Of a stretch of DNA of 64,000 bases, positions 21,013 to 29,133 are shown piece after piece. The position numbers and the translations under genes are program-made. The notes under the pieces were generated by a model. It had not been told where the DNA came from, did not search any database, and saw only the letters and a list, made by a program, of their open reading frames with translations. The stretch is taken from positions 1 through 64,000 of the IMG/VR virus record IMGVR_UViG_3300020215_000050; one strand, given 5' to 3'. The number at the start of each line of letters is the position of its first letter. Within the stretch, counting starts at the first letter, position 1. The stretch comes from a virus.

Positions 21013-21353
21013 CAGACCTTCTCAGGCCACTTGACCTGACCGCCACTGAATGTCTTGTTCTTAATGAGTTCCACCTGACCAGTGTCACCATTGAACATGA
21101 AAACATCCACGGTATCTTCGTCATGGACACGAGTGATAATGGCGGGCCAACACCACTTAATGGTGTCGATGGCACCGGTCAACTGGACAATTCTTCCCAC
21201 TGATGGCTTCTGCTTGGGGATGAACCTGTACGGGTCGTCCTTGAACTCCTTGGCCTTCTCGCCGACCGTCTCCGCGGCGTCCTGGATCTTCTCGGCTGCC
21301 TCGCCGGCGATGTCGCCGATGGCCTCGCCCAGCTTCTTGAATGCGTCTCGCAT
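21012..21353 (-). CDS. Hypothetical protein, 113 aa: amphipathic helix plus SH3-like domain
   Basis: Residues 1-40 form a repetitive Ala/Glu/Lys amphipathic helix. The rest (GRIVQLTG..., PAIITRVHDEDTVDVFMFNGD) resembles small SH3-like barrels common in phages. No Cys ligands. Unknown role. Confidence 0.62.
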   Translation of the reverse strand: MRDAFKKLGEAIGDIAGEAAEKIQDAAETVGEKAKEFKDDPYRFIPKQKPSVGRIVQLTGAIDTIKWCWPAIITRVHDEDTVDVFMFNGDTGQVELIKNKTFSGGQVKWPEKV

Positions 21354-21354
21354 G

Positions 21355-22044
21355 CTAAATCTCCACTATCTTGGGGGCGTACCCCGCATGGTTCGTCTCG
21401 CCGGGGTAGCCCCGGGGATGACACACGACCCTCGTCGAGCCGATCATGTAGTCCATCGGCTCGTGGGTGTGTCCGTGTACCCACAGCTTGGGGGGATGCC
21501 TCATATCGAGTATCCTCTCCTCGTAGGCGCTGTGGAAGAACTTGTTGAACGGGTTCCCTTTGTACGGCTTTGCGATCGACAGCCACGACGGGCTGTGGTG
21601 CGTGACGATGACGTCGGCCCGGTGGTCGCTGTTGAAGACCCACTCGGTGTCGTACTCGTGGGCCTGCTGCATCCGGTACTCGTCGCACTGGACGATCTTC
21701 TGGTAGTCCCTCATGTGGCCCTGGAAGTGGACCCAGTCGAGGGGGCCGATGCGGGTCCACAGCGTGGCCCCGACGACCCTCACCCCCTCCTCGGTCTCGG
21801 TGACGAACTGGCCGTCGCCGGGACCGGGAAAGAGCCTGCCCCAGTAGTCGTGGTTGCCGTAGACGATGGACATGTAGCCCTCGTCGTGCCGGCGTGTCCA
21901 CCGGACCATCTCCGCCAACCTGGAGTGGGTGTCGCCCGCGTTGACGTAGTGTACGCCCTTCTCGGGCAGGAAGTCCCATCGCTGGAACCCGTACATGTCG
22001 TCGAACTCCAGGTGGAGGTCGGATATGATCCCGATCTTCGCCAT
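21355..22044 (-). CDS. Calcineurin-like metallophosphoesterase, 229 aa
   Basis: Metal-binding motifs in order: ISDLHLEF, NAGDTH, YGNHDYWG, THHSPSWL and HGHTHEPMD, as in class III-type metallophosphoesterases. All expected ligands are present. Substrate unknown; cyclic nucleotides, RNA ends or nucleotide messengers are possible. It lies one base from gp45. Confidence 0.85.
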   Translation of the reverse strand: MAKIGIISDLHLEFDDMYGFQRWDFLPEKGVHYVNAGDTHSRLAEMVRWTRRHDEGYMSIVYGNHDYWGRLFPGPGDGQFVTETEEGVRVVGATLWTRIGPLDWVHFQGHMRDYQKIVQCDEYRMQQAHEYDTEWVFNSDHRADVIVTHHSPSWLSIAKPYKGNPFNKFFHSAYEERILDMRHPPKLWVHGHTHEPMDYMIGSTRVVCHPRGYPGETNHAGYAPKIVEI

Positions 22045-22701
22045 CTATTCCTTGACGGGGGCTGCCGCGGCGATCCAGTACGTCACGGCGGGGTTGACGA
22101 ACCTGACGAGACCCTCTGAGACCTGCAGGCGGTAGTCCTTTGCTAACACCAGCAGGTTGTCTTTGTCAAGGAACGTTTCAAATTCCTTGTCGGTCTCGCC
22201 CACGTAGATCTTGTAGTGGTCCTTCGCCCGATTCTTGCGGTCGACGGCCCTCAGGACGACGTGTCCGCCGGCGCCGTTGATCGCGAGGTGCTGGAGGCCG
22301 AGGACGTTCATCGCCTTCACGGCCTTGTCGAGGTCGGCCCACTGGAGGTCGAACTCGACGACGACGGGCGGACCCGCGGGCGGATTCTCGGGGGGCACCG
22401 CGATGAGCGACTCCTCGCCGAGGGTGTACTCGATGGTCTGCCGGCCGTCCGTGATCGTCAGGTGGTTCTCGCCCACCTCGAGCTCAGGGTCGACGCCCTT
22501 AAAGAGACTCAGCGCCCCCAGGAACTTCCCCAGCTCCGCTATCGCCGCCCTCGCCGGGAACTCCTCCGAGATCCGGGCCCACGCCGCTATGGTCTTGTTC
22601 GGCGTCATCGTGGCCAGCGTCTGCCCCGGGCGTATCAGCACCGACGGCTGGATCGAGTTGAAGTTCTTGAGTACTTCCACCGTTTCCTGACTTATCTTCA
22701 T
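22045..22701 (-). CDS. 45: Sliding clamp gp45, 218 aa
   Basis: Processivity ring for gp43 and, in T4, the mobile enhancer for gp55-dependent late transcription. Identified by position next to gp44/62, length close to T4 gp45 (228 aa), the N-terminal MKISQETVEVLKNF pattern and acidic beta-sheet composition. Its first 203 bases overlap, in another frame, the 3' end of the upstream glycosyltransferase gene. Confidence 0.88.
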   Translation of the reverse strand: MKISQETVEVLKNFNSIQPSVLIRPGQTLATMTPNKTIAAWARISEEFPARAAIAELGKFLGALSLFKGVDPELEVGENHLTITDGRQTIEYTLGEESLIAVPPENPPAGPPVVVEFDLQWADLDKAVKAMNVLGLQHLAINGAGGHVVLRAVDRKNRAKDHYKIYVGETDKEFETFLDKDNLLVLAKDYRLQVSEGLVRFVNPAVTYWIAAAAPVKE

Positions 22702-23605
22702 CCTTCACTTCCTTCATTGTGACCTGTGGGACGACCGCCCGCACCTGCTGGGGTCGCTTGAGAACTCCGGGGTCCGCCGTCGCCGACGCCCCGATCGAGG
22801 CGAGGGCCGCGAGGGACCCGCCGAAGATGTAGCTGCCGACGTGCTGGAGCTTCATCCAGGGGGCGAGCCACACCTTGTTCCGGGCCTTCATCTTCCGCAC
22901 GTTCTGGCAGAACATGTAGTCCTCGGAGAGGTAGCGGCGGGACTTGGGCTCGATGATGCAGTCGAAGTACGCCATGATCTGGCGGGAGCCGTCGAATGCC
23001 TCGGTACGGACATGGTCGGGACGATACAGCTGCTCGGGGTAGTGGCGCTCGTACTCCTCGAACGTCGTCCGCTTGACCATCATGAAGCCCGTGCCGATCT
23101 CGAGCACCTCCGCGGGCTCCGAGATCTGGATCGTCCGGGGGGCTCCCGGCTCGACGACGGGGTTGAACACGTAGTCGCCGACGAACTCGTCGAGCCTGTT
23201 GGGGTCCTCGTCGGCCACGCCCTTGTTGACGGCGGCCCGGATCTTCTCCCAGCTGATGCACTTCTTCGGGTACGGGGCGCCGATGACGTCGTAGGGGGAT
23301 TCCTCCGAGCACATGGCAAGGAGGGCGATCACGTCGTTGGCGTCGAAGCCGATGTCGGAGTCGATGAACATGAGGTGGGTGTAGCCGCTCCTGAGGAACT
23401 CGTCTGCGCAGTAGTTCCTTGCCCTTGTAATCAGGCTTTCATTAAAAAGGAAATAACTTTTGAACTCGATTCCATATTTTACGCAGAGGGCCGTCAGATC
23501 CGCTATGGACCTGGTGTACATGCCGGCGCACTGCCCCCCGTACATTGGGGTGGCCACGAAGAGCTTCCTCTTCCGCAGGTCCTCGATAGCTACCTTCAAT
23601 TCCAT
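22499..23605 (-). CDS. Glycosyltransferase-like protein, 368 aa
   Basis: GT-A fold pattern: KLFVATPMYGGQ at the N-terminus, then FIDSDIGFDA (DxD-like metal and sugar-nucleotide site), GAPYPKK, GTGFMMVKR, and a late SEDYMFC segment. Related proteins are widespread in T4-like marine phages. The last 67 residues are Gly/Asp-rich low-complexity sequence encoded entirely inside gp45. The acceptor is unknown; DNA bases or surface glycans are possibilities. Confidence 0.75.
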   Translation of the reverse strand: MELKVAIEDLRKRKLFVATPMYGGQCAGMYTRSIADLTALCVKYGIEFKSYFLFNESLITRARNYCADEFLRSGYTHLMFIDSDIGFDANDVIALLAMCSEESPYDVIGAPYPKKCISWEKIRAAVNKGVADEDPNRLDEFVGDYVFNPVVEPGAPRTIQISEPAEVLEIGTGFMMVKRTTFEEYERHYPEQLYRPDHVRTEAFDGSRQIMAYFDCIIEPKSRRYLSEDYMFCQNVRKMKARNKVWLAPWMKLQHVGSYIFGGSLAALASIGASATADPGVLKRPQQVRAVVPQVTMKEVKDEDKSGNGGSTQELQLDPAVGADTPGADAGHDDAEQDHSGVGPDLGGVPGEGGDSGAGEVPGGAESL

Positions 23606-23611
23606 CCGGAA

Positions 23612-23968
23612 CTACTCCTTTTGTGTACTTTTCTTCTCCCGCTCCCACGCGTCCATCCGGGCTACGTAGTTGGCGAGTTTTTCTATCATCAAAACAGCGA
23701 GCCGTGGCGTCAGGGTGAAGTGCCGCTCCGTCTTGTCCGTGTCGACGAAGCAGGCCTCCATGCCGATGGACCCGTCGTCGTTGTGCTTGTCCTTGAGGTA
23801 GAGGATGGCGGGCGTCCTCGACGCCTGCAGGGCCTGCCTGTACTTCTCGATCGCATGGTCGAGGGTCGCCATGGGCATGGTCGTACCGAAGCCGCAGGAC
23901 CGGCACCAGCCGGGCGTGTCGCTCCTGTACGGGGCCTTGCAGTTGGGACAGTCGTCTCGTGGGATCAT
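23612..23968 (-). CDS. Zinc-ribbon protein, 118 aa
   Basis: Start at 23968 gives an N-terminal zinc ribbon (CPNC ... CRSC, about residues 8-26), followed by a helical domain. Residues before it are a shadow of the upstream gene. The start lies two bases after the methyltransferase stop. Role unknown. Confidence 0.65.
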   Translation of the reverse strand: MIPRDDCPNCKAPYRSDTPGWCRSCGFGTTMPMATLDHAIEKYRQALQASRTPAILYLKDKHNDDGSIGMEACFVDTDKTERHFTLTPRLAVLMIEKLANYVARMDAWEREKKSTQKE

Positions 23969-23970
23969 GC

Positions 23971-25176
23971 TCACAGGAACGCCTCCAGGGTCTGCTTGGG
24001 CTGGTAGTTCTCCACCCGGTGCTCCCGGCTGGGGTTGTACTGGTAGACCGTGCCCGACACCCACTCGAGGGAATCCGGCCTCTCGAGGGCCTGCTTGATC
24101 GCGTCCGCCATGTCCCTCGCCGTGTGGACGGGGACGTTCTGGCAGATGTGGTTGACGCTCCTCTCGGGGTTGAGCAGCTCGAAGTTGTCGGGGAGCCCCA
24201 TGATCGACATGGCCTCCCGGTAGGTGATGTAGCGGTCCTCCCTGGGATGCGCCAGCATGTGGGGGTAGTGGCCGACGAAGGCGCCGATGTAGTCCTTGGC
24301 GAGGATCGTGTCCCGCTTCATGATCGAGCCGCCCGCCTTGAGCTTCTCATGGATCTCTCGGCACTTCTTGGCGACCTTGTGCTCGCCCCTCGCGTCCATC
24401 CAGTCCGCCACCCGCTCGTAGCTGTGGCCGGCCATCTCGATCAGCGACTTGGAGTCGTTCCCGCGGATGGGCATGTGCTCGAGGATGTCCGTCATGTACT
24501 TGCGGTGGTCGACCCCCTGGTGGACCTCCTCGAGCAGGTAGCGGTAGAAGGGCTCGTCGGACGGCTTCTTCTTGTTGATCGGCTCCTGCTGGAAGTTCGA
24601 CTTGACGCCGAGGATCAGCTCCTCGATGCGAGGATAGGGCTTATTGTAGTACGGGAGCACGGGGGCCATGTCGCCCTTCCACATGAAGTAGAAGGAGCGG
24701 TTCCTCACCTGAGGGAGCCCGTGGAGAAGCGTCTTCGTCTTGTAGTACGAGACGGTGTAGCCGTGCTTGGCGGCGATGGACTCGAGTCTCTCCCTCACCT
24801 TGTCCCCCATGCCGGACATCAGGTTGGGCGCGTTCTCGCCCCAGTAGACCCTCGGCTGGGCGTGCTCGAGCACCCACTCGGCCGCGGAGTACAGCCAGTC
24901 GTTGACCTTGGAGTCCCCGGAGGCCGTAAGGCTCAACATAGAAAGCCCCGCACAAGGACAAACGCTCGACACGACGTCGACCTTGGCGTCGGCCGGGAAG
25001 CCTCCCTGGTCGATGAGGTGATAGGGCACCTCGTTCTCCCAGTGGTTGAGCAGGTGGCTGTCGTTCGCGACGAACGGGGAGTACGACACGATGTACTTGG
25101 GACGGCAGCCGAACGCCTGCTCGGAGGCGATGGCCTCGCCGCCGATGAGGGGGATGATTGTCGCGTGGTCGATCAA
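23971..25176 (-). CDS. DNA cytosine-C5 methyltransferase-like protein, 401 aa
   Basis: TTG start at 25176 overlaps the previous stop (TTGA). C5-methyltransferase landmarks: the catalytic motif IV Pro-Cys in VCPCAGLS, motif VI-like ENAP, motif VIII-like QVRNRSF, and a C-terminal REAMSIMGLP...N-F block as in motifs IX-X. No restriction partner is adjacent, so it is probably an orphan enzyme that protects or marks DNA. A cytosine methylase sits oddly beside a dCMP hydroxymethylase. The target sequence is unknown. Confidence 0.8.
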   Translation of the reverse strand: MIDHATIIPLIGGEAIASEQAFGCRPKYIVSYSPFVANDSHLLNHWENEVPYHLIDQGGFPADAKVDVVSSVCPCAGLSMLSLTASGDSKVNDWLYSAAEWVLEHAQPRVYWGENAPNLMSGMGDKVRERLESIAAKHGYTVSYYKTKTLLHGLPQVRNRSFYFMWKGDMAPVLPYYNKPYPRIEELILGVKSNFQQEPINKKKPSDEPFYRYLLEEVHQGVDHRKYMTDILEHMPIRGNDSKSLIEMAGHSYERVADWMDARGEHKVAKKCREIHEKLKAGGSIMKRDTILAKDYIGAFVGHYPHMLAHPREDRYITYREAMSIMGLPDNFELLNPERSVNHICQNVPVHTARDMADAIKQALERPDSLEWVSGTVYQYNPSREHRVENYQPKQTLEAFL

Positions 25177-25772
25177 AGCGTGACCCTTTCGATGACGAGG
25201 GGTTCGAGCCTGTAGCGCTCTACCGTTACGAAGTTCTTGTCCAGCAGGGCGGCGCATCGGGTCGAGAAGATGAAGCCGTCGGCCATGTGGTCGGCCGGGT
25301 TCGTCGGCAGCTTGAAGAGCGTGAACGCCTCCTCGTTGACCCTGAAGCGGACGTACCCCTTGATCCTGTCGACGGGCACGGGGCCCTTGTGGGCGAACGA
25401 GCCGACCCGGTCCGCGCTCCACGCCCAGTCCCTGCACATGCCCGCCTGGATCCGGCAGTAGCGCTGGATGACGGGGAACGGCCTGTCCTTGTAGACGGCG
25501 GTGAACAGGATCGCGTCCTCGTCGGCGCAGAAGTTGGCCTCGTCGGGCTCCGTGTCGAACACCACGCCCTCGCAGTACGGGACCCTGCCCCAGTCGCGGT
25601 GGGCGACGACGCAGGCGAAGGCGGGGGCGTAGCAGTAGGAGAAGTAGACCCGGTCGGGCGAGGACGTCATCACGCCCTGCCAGTTGTCGAAGCCTCCGGC
25701 CATGCGGCGGGTCAGAAGACCGCGCTTGAGGATGGAATCGAGCCGTGCAGCGGATGTGCCGTGGAGGATCAT
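25173..25772 (-). CDS. ADP-ribosyltransferase-like protein, 199 aa
   Basis: Opens with LHGTSAARLDSILKRGL, the HGT...I...GL signature of the ADP-ribosyltransferase fold, followed by DRVYFSYCYAPAFACVV, typical of the second NAD-binding block. The catalytic Glu/Gln is not certain by eye. T4 uses ADP-ribosyltransferases (Alt, ModA, ModB) to modify host RNA polymerase and ribosomes; whether this protein does so is inference. A late-type motif lies just upstream. Confidence 0.6.
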   Translation of the reverse strand: MILHGTSAARLDSILKRGLLTRRMAGGFDNWQGVMTSSPDRVYFSYCYAPAFACVVAHRDWGRVPYCEGVVFDTEPDEANFCADEDAILFTAVYKDRPFPVIQRYCRIQAGMCRDWAWSADRVGSFAHKGPVPVDRIKGYVRFRVNEEAFTLFKLPTNPADHMADGFIFSTRCAALLDKNFVTVERYRLEPLVIERVTL

Positions 25773-25794
25773 GACGAACCAATGGTGAACTGAG

Positions 25795-26859
25795 TTATTT
25801 ATTCAGGTAGCGGAGGGCCGTCTGCATGCCCATGTTGATCGCCTGGTCCATGTCGATGTAGACGAAGCTGCCGCAGCGGCCTATCGGCTCGACGTTGGGG
25901 TGCTTCTCCGCGAGCCTCTTCGCGTACCGGTCGTACAGGTCCAGGCTCCGCTCGTCCCTCACGGGGTAGTAGCGCTCGTAGTCGTTCTCCATGAAGTCGC
26001 ACGGGTGCTCCTCCGTGAGCTTCGAGTAGCACGGGTGCGGGTCGTAGTTCCCGGGGAAGTGCTTCCACTCCGTCCTGCGGGTGAAGTACCGCCCGTCCGT
26101 GTAGTTGATGGTCGCCACGGGCTGGTAGGTCTCGTGGGGCTCGGTCCTCGCGATCGAGTGGAAGAACTTGAGCGAGCGGTACGGCAGCCAGCCCTCGTCG
26201 CACTCGAAGATCTCGTCCAGCGAGCCCGAGTAGAAGACCCGGTCGTAGTCGTCGAAGTAGTCGGGGTCCACCTTCACGCCGGTGCTGTACCGGATCCTCT
26301 CGTGACAGAGGAGCTCGCGGACGAAGTCCGTGTAGCCGTCCATGGGCATCGCCTGCCACGGGTCGTTGGGGAAGTACAGGTCGTTGTCGTCCTCGCGGAT
26401 GGGGACCCGATTGAGGACGCCCGGGGAGACCTCCTCGAGCGGCCTGCCCCACATGAGCTGGGTGTACGGCCGGTAGAAGACGTCGACGAGCTTCTCGCGG
26501 GGGACGGACTCGAGGGTCCGCTTGTTGGGCGGGAACGGGACGAGGGTGCCCTCCCACAGCCGGGCCTTCACCCGGTGCTGGTAGCCCATCCAGACGACGA
26601 AGCGGGAGACGAACTCCCACACCCGCTGGTTCTTGGTGTGGAAGATGTGGGGGCCGTAGCGGTGGACCCGGATGCCGTACTCGTCGAGCTCGTCGTAGGC
26701 GTTTCCCGCCACGTGGTTCCTCTGCTCGAGGACCTGGACGTCGACCCCGCCCTCGGCCAGCAGCCGGGCGATCGTGGCCCCGCACAAGCCGGCGCCGACC
26801 ACGAGCACGAGATTCCGGGATTGCCTACCCGGAATGGGCTGGATGGTGCTGCCGGTCAC
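25795..26859 (-). CDS. glf: UDP-galactopyranose mutase, 354 aa
   Basis: Converts UDP-galactopyranose to UDP-galactofuranose with reduced FAD. N-terminal Rossmann motif VVGAGLCGATIA, the ...EQRNHVAGNAYDE continuation, and RYGPHIFHT, all diagnostic of Glf. GTG start at 26859 overlaps the upstream stop (GTGA). Nearly full length for the family. Its product is useful only to a galactofuranosyltransferase, and the coupled upstream gene is the obvious candidate. Confidence 0.9.
   Translation of the reverse strand: MTGSTIQPIPGRQSRNLVLVVGAGLCGATIARLLAEGGVDVQVLEQRNHVAGNAYDELDEYGIRVHRYGPHIFHTKNQRVWEFVSRFVVWMGYQHRVKARLWEGTLVPFPPNKRTLESVPREKLVDVFYRPYTQLMWGRPLEEVSPGVLNRVPIREDDNDLYFPNDPWQAMPMDGYTDFVRELLCHERIRYSTGVKVDPDYFDDYDRVFYSGSLDEIFECDEGWLPYRSLKFFHSIARTEPHETYQPVATINYTDGRYFTRRTEWKHFPGNYDPHPCYSKLTEEHPCDFMENDYERYYPVRDERSLDLYDRYAKRLAEKHPNVEPIGRCGSFVYIDMDQAINMGMQTALRYLNK
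25796..25802 (-). promoter_or_regulatory. Late promoter motif
   Basis: ATAAATA on the minus strand at the 3' end of glf, 24 bases before the ADP-ribosyltransferase-like ATG. Confidence 0.5.
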
Positions 26860-27950
26860 TTGCGGGCATCCAGTATGGCCTGCAGCTCCGCCCTTTCGGT
26901 GGCCTTGTCCAGGGGGTGCTTGGAGTAGAGGCAGTCCCTCTGCTGGCGGGCGAGGGCGACCAGCCCGTCGAGGTCCTTCGACTCGACGTCCCGGGCCCTG
27001 AGCCCGACGTAGGCCTCGCCGTAGACCCTGCCCTCGTCGTCGTCGCAGACGAGGATCGAGCCGGCGTCGGCGACCTGGAGGGGCCTGGCCCGCCACCAGC
27101 CCGAGCCCCGGTGGAAGTAGCCCGGCATCAGGCAGCCCCACTGCTGGGCGTAGATCTCGCACATCGTGTCCTCGGTCACCCTCTCGGACTGGTTCTCCCC
27201 CCGCCTGCCCCCGTAGATGTTCACGGGCCAGGTCACCCCCTGGCGGTCGAGCCACGAGCGGGTCTTGTTCTGGACGAGGGAGGAGAAGTTCCACTCCCTC
27301 TTCTTCGCCTCGTTGGAGACGACCGACGAGCCGAACATGTCCACGACGCCCCGTCCGTAGTTGTTGTCGGGCCGGCGGTTGAGGTGGTAGGGGTTGGGGT
27401 TGTAGGTGAAGATCCTGTCCCTGGGCCAGCCCGTCCGGAGCTTGTCGATGTCCCCGCCCGCGAAGGCCGAGATGAGCAGCCGGTTCTGCTTCGAGCATAT
27501 CGTGTCGATCGCGTGGACGAAGTCCATCGTGTGCTTGGCGAGGAACTCCTCGGTGTAGTGCTCCTTCTGGATGTCGAGGGTGTATGCCCTGAACGCGTAC
27601 GAGGCGTTGTTGTCCGTGAAGTACGCCCTGAACAGCTTGATGCTCGACATGATCTGGTCCGTCTGCCAGTCGTCGAAGGCGAGGATGCAATCGGGTCGGG
27701 CGTGGACGGCCCAGAAGCCGGCGAACAGGCGCTGGCAGTAGCCCTTGGGTGAGTGGAGGAACACGATGACCTCGTCCCACGCGGAGAGGTCCTCGCCCAC
27801 CGTGACGTGGCGGTGCTCCACCTCGAAGCCCATGGCCTCCAGGCAGCGGATCAGCGAGTAGTGGCTGGCGACGACCTGCAGCTCCTGCCTAAGGTAGTAG
27901 TCCTTGGTCGTCTGGTTGGTGTTCATCCCGGTGATCAGGATACGCTTCAT
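26856..27950 (-). CDS. Putative glycosyltransferase coupled to glf, 364 aa
   Basis: N-terminal Rossmann-like half (MKRILITGMN...), central aromatic region, and a C-terminal GYFHRGSGWWRARPLQVADAG segment that resembles the nucleotide-sugar-binding region of GT-B enzymes. Identification rests largely on this and on four-base coupling to the UDP-galactopyranose mutase. If correct, it would transfer galactofuranose. It could be another sugar-linked enzyme. Confidence 0.5.
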   Translation of the reverse strand: MKRILITGMNTNQTTKDYYLRQELQVVASHYSLIRCLEAMGFEVEHRHVTVGEDLSAWDEVIVFLHSPKGYCQRLFAGFWAVHARPDCILAFDDWQTDQIMSSIKLFRAYFTDNNASYAFRAYTLDIQKEHYTEEFLAKHTMDFVHAIDTICSKQNRLLISAFAGGDIDKLRTGWPRDRIFTYNPNPYHLNRRPDNNYGRGVVDMFGSSVVSNEAKKREWNFSSLVQNKTRSWLDRQGVTWPVNIYGGRRGENQSERVTEDTMCEIYAQQWGCLMPGYFHRGSGWWRARPLQVADAGSILVCDDDEGRVYGEAYVGLRARDVESKDLDGLVALARQQRDCLYSKHPLDKATERAELQAILDARK

Positions 27951-28314
27951 TCTCTTCCTCTTGCCATCCGGCGAGATGCTTGCGGAGGTTCCGCACAGAC
28001 TTTTCCTCGAAGGACCGGTCGTTGAACTGCCGGTTGCGAGGGGAGGGGTGCGGCATCCTGAAGTGCTCTATCCCGAGTCGCTTCAAGATGCCGCTTACTT
28101 CTCCACCGAGCGCCACGATCGGCCCGCGATGGAAAGACAACACACCAGCGAGGAAGTCCAAGTCAACTGTCTTTTTGTCGAACTGACCGGGCTGGTGGGA
28201 AACGTTGACGAACGAGTAGTAGTCCGGGAACCAGGCGCTAAGCTTCGGAAACGTAGAGCCCCTCGCCGACGGGCGTTCGAAACCAGTCTGCCGAGCTGGG
28301 TTCATACCGATCAC
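27889..28314 (-). CDS. Uracil-DNA-glycosylase-superfamily-like protein, 141 aa
   Basis: Starts at GTG 28314 (or TTG 28317) so that the motif VIGMNPAR is N-terminal, as in small UDG-like proteins. Later blocks are VALGGEV and MPHPSPRNRQFND, the likely base-pocket and leucine-loop motif. The gene overlaps the deaminase upstream by about 77 bases and the glycosyltransferase downstream by 62. Activity may be glycosylase or a decayed fold. A distant relative lies at 36802. Confidence 0.55.
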   Translation of the reverse strand: MIGMNPARQTGFERPSARGSTFPKLSAWFPDYYSFVNVSHQPGQFDKKTVDLDFLAGVLSFHRGPIVALGGEVSGILKRLGIEHFRMPHPSPRNRQFNDRSFEEKSVRNLRKHLAGWQEEENEAYPDHRDEHQPDDQGLLP

Positions 28315-28879
28315 CAAGGGTCGAGTAGCAGTCGATGGCGACCCCCGTCTTCTTGAAGATCTCGCAGGCGAGCCTGAACTCATGGACCCACTTCTCCTTG
28401 AACCTTGCCGCCGTCGGGGCCGCCATGACGACCCTCGCGATCCCCGCCTGGGCGATGCCCAGCGCGCACTGGGAGCAGACCATCATGCCCTCGACGTATA
28501 TCGTCGCCCCCTTCAAGCATATCCCCTCCCGGCAGGCGTTGTAAATGCAGTTCTTCTCGGCGTGGACGACGTAGCTGTACTTCACGTCCCTGTCGTCGTA
28601 GTGGGCCGGGTCGTCGTCGAAGCCGCGGGGGAAGCCGTTCCAGCCCTGGACGATCAGCCTGTTCTCGGCGACGCAGACCGCGCCCACTCGCGTGCTCGGG
28701 TCCTTCGACCACGTCGCGATGAGGCGGGCGACGGAGAGCCAGCGGCTGTCCCACGTCAGCTTGTCGTCGGCCTCGTCGTCCTGCTCCGCCGCGTCGCTCC
28801 AGCTGAGCAGGTCCTTGGTCACCGTCGCGCCCTTGGGCAGCTTGTACGGGTTCCTGACCGTCCAGGGGTCGTGAGACAT
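28238..28879 (-). CDS. cd: dCMP deaminase, 213 aa
   Basis: Zinc-dependent deamination of dCMP to dUMP, feeding thymidylate synthesis. Catalytic HAEKN and CSQC motifs supply the zinc ligands and the proton shuttle, and an N-terminal WLSVARLIATWSKDPSTRVGA segment is typical of the dCMP/ComE family. The N-terminus carries an extra 50 or so residues. It precedes the hydroxymethylase by one small gene. Confidence 0.9.
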   Translation of the reverse strand: MSHDPWTVRNPYKLPKGATVTKDLLSWSDAAEQDDEADDKLTWDSRWLSVARLIATWSKDPSTRVGAVCVAENRLIVQGWNGFPRGFDDDPAHYDDRDVKYSYVVHAEKNCIYNACREGICLKGATIYVEGMMVCSQCALGIAQAGIARVVMAAPTAARFKEKWVHEFRLACEIFKKTGVAIDCYSTLGDRYEPSSADWFRTPVGEGLYVSEA

Positions 28880-29133
28880 CAGAACGTGCCCAGGTAGTAT
28901 GGACCGAGGGTGCCGTCTTCCTTCCGCTCCTCGCAGTAGACCTGGAACACCCGGTACTCCTTCGGCGACTTCTCTCCGATCGCGAGGTCGAGGAGCTTCT
29001 TCGCCCCGTCGGCCGCGGCCCTCATGTCCTTCTTGCAGGACTCGAGGTCGGAATAGACGACGGTCTCGAAGTCGGACTCGACCTCCCACGCGCCGTTGAT
29101 CGTCAGTATCGCGATGATGATAAGCTTAACCAT
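28879..29133 (-). CDS. Small exported protein, 84 aa
   Basis: N-terminal hydrophobic helix resembling a signal peptide (MVKLIIIAILTINGAW), then a charged domain with two Cys that could pair in the periplasm. It overlaps genes on both sides by a few bases. Unknown. A similar small secreted protein is at 30993. Confidence 0.6.
   Translation of the reverse strand: MVKLIIIAILTINGAWEVESDFETVVYSDLESCKKDMRAAADGAKKLLDLAIGEKSPKEYRVFQVYCEERKEDGTLGPYYLGTF

Noticed and set aside
23971-25782. 603-codon version of the C5-methyltransferase frame
   Set aside because: Residues before the TTG at 25176 shadow the ADP-ribosyltransferase-like gene and are Arg/Pro/Gly-rich nonsense.
25795-27780. 661-codon version of the UDP-galactopyranose mutase frame
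   Set aside because: The N-terminal half is an out-of-frame shadow of the coupled glycosyltransferase. The GTG at 26859 overlapping the previous stop is the better start.
28139-28175. TTGACT box in the UDG-like gene as a promoter
   Set aside because: No -10 element stands at 16-18 bases and no gene start follows.
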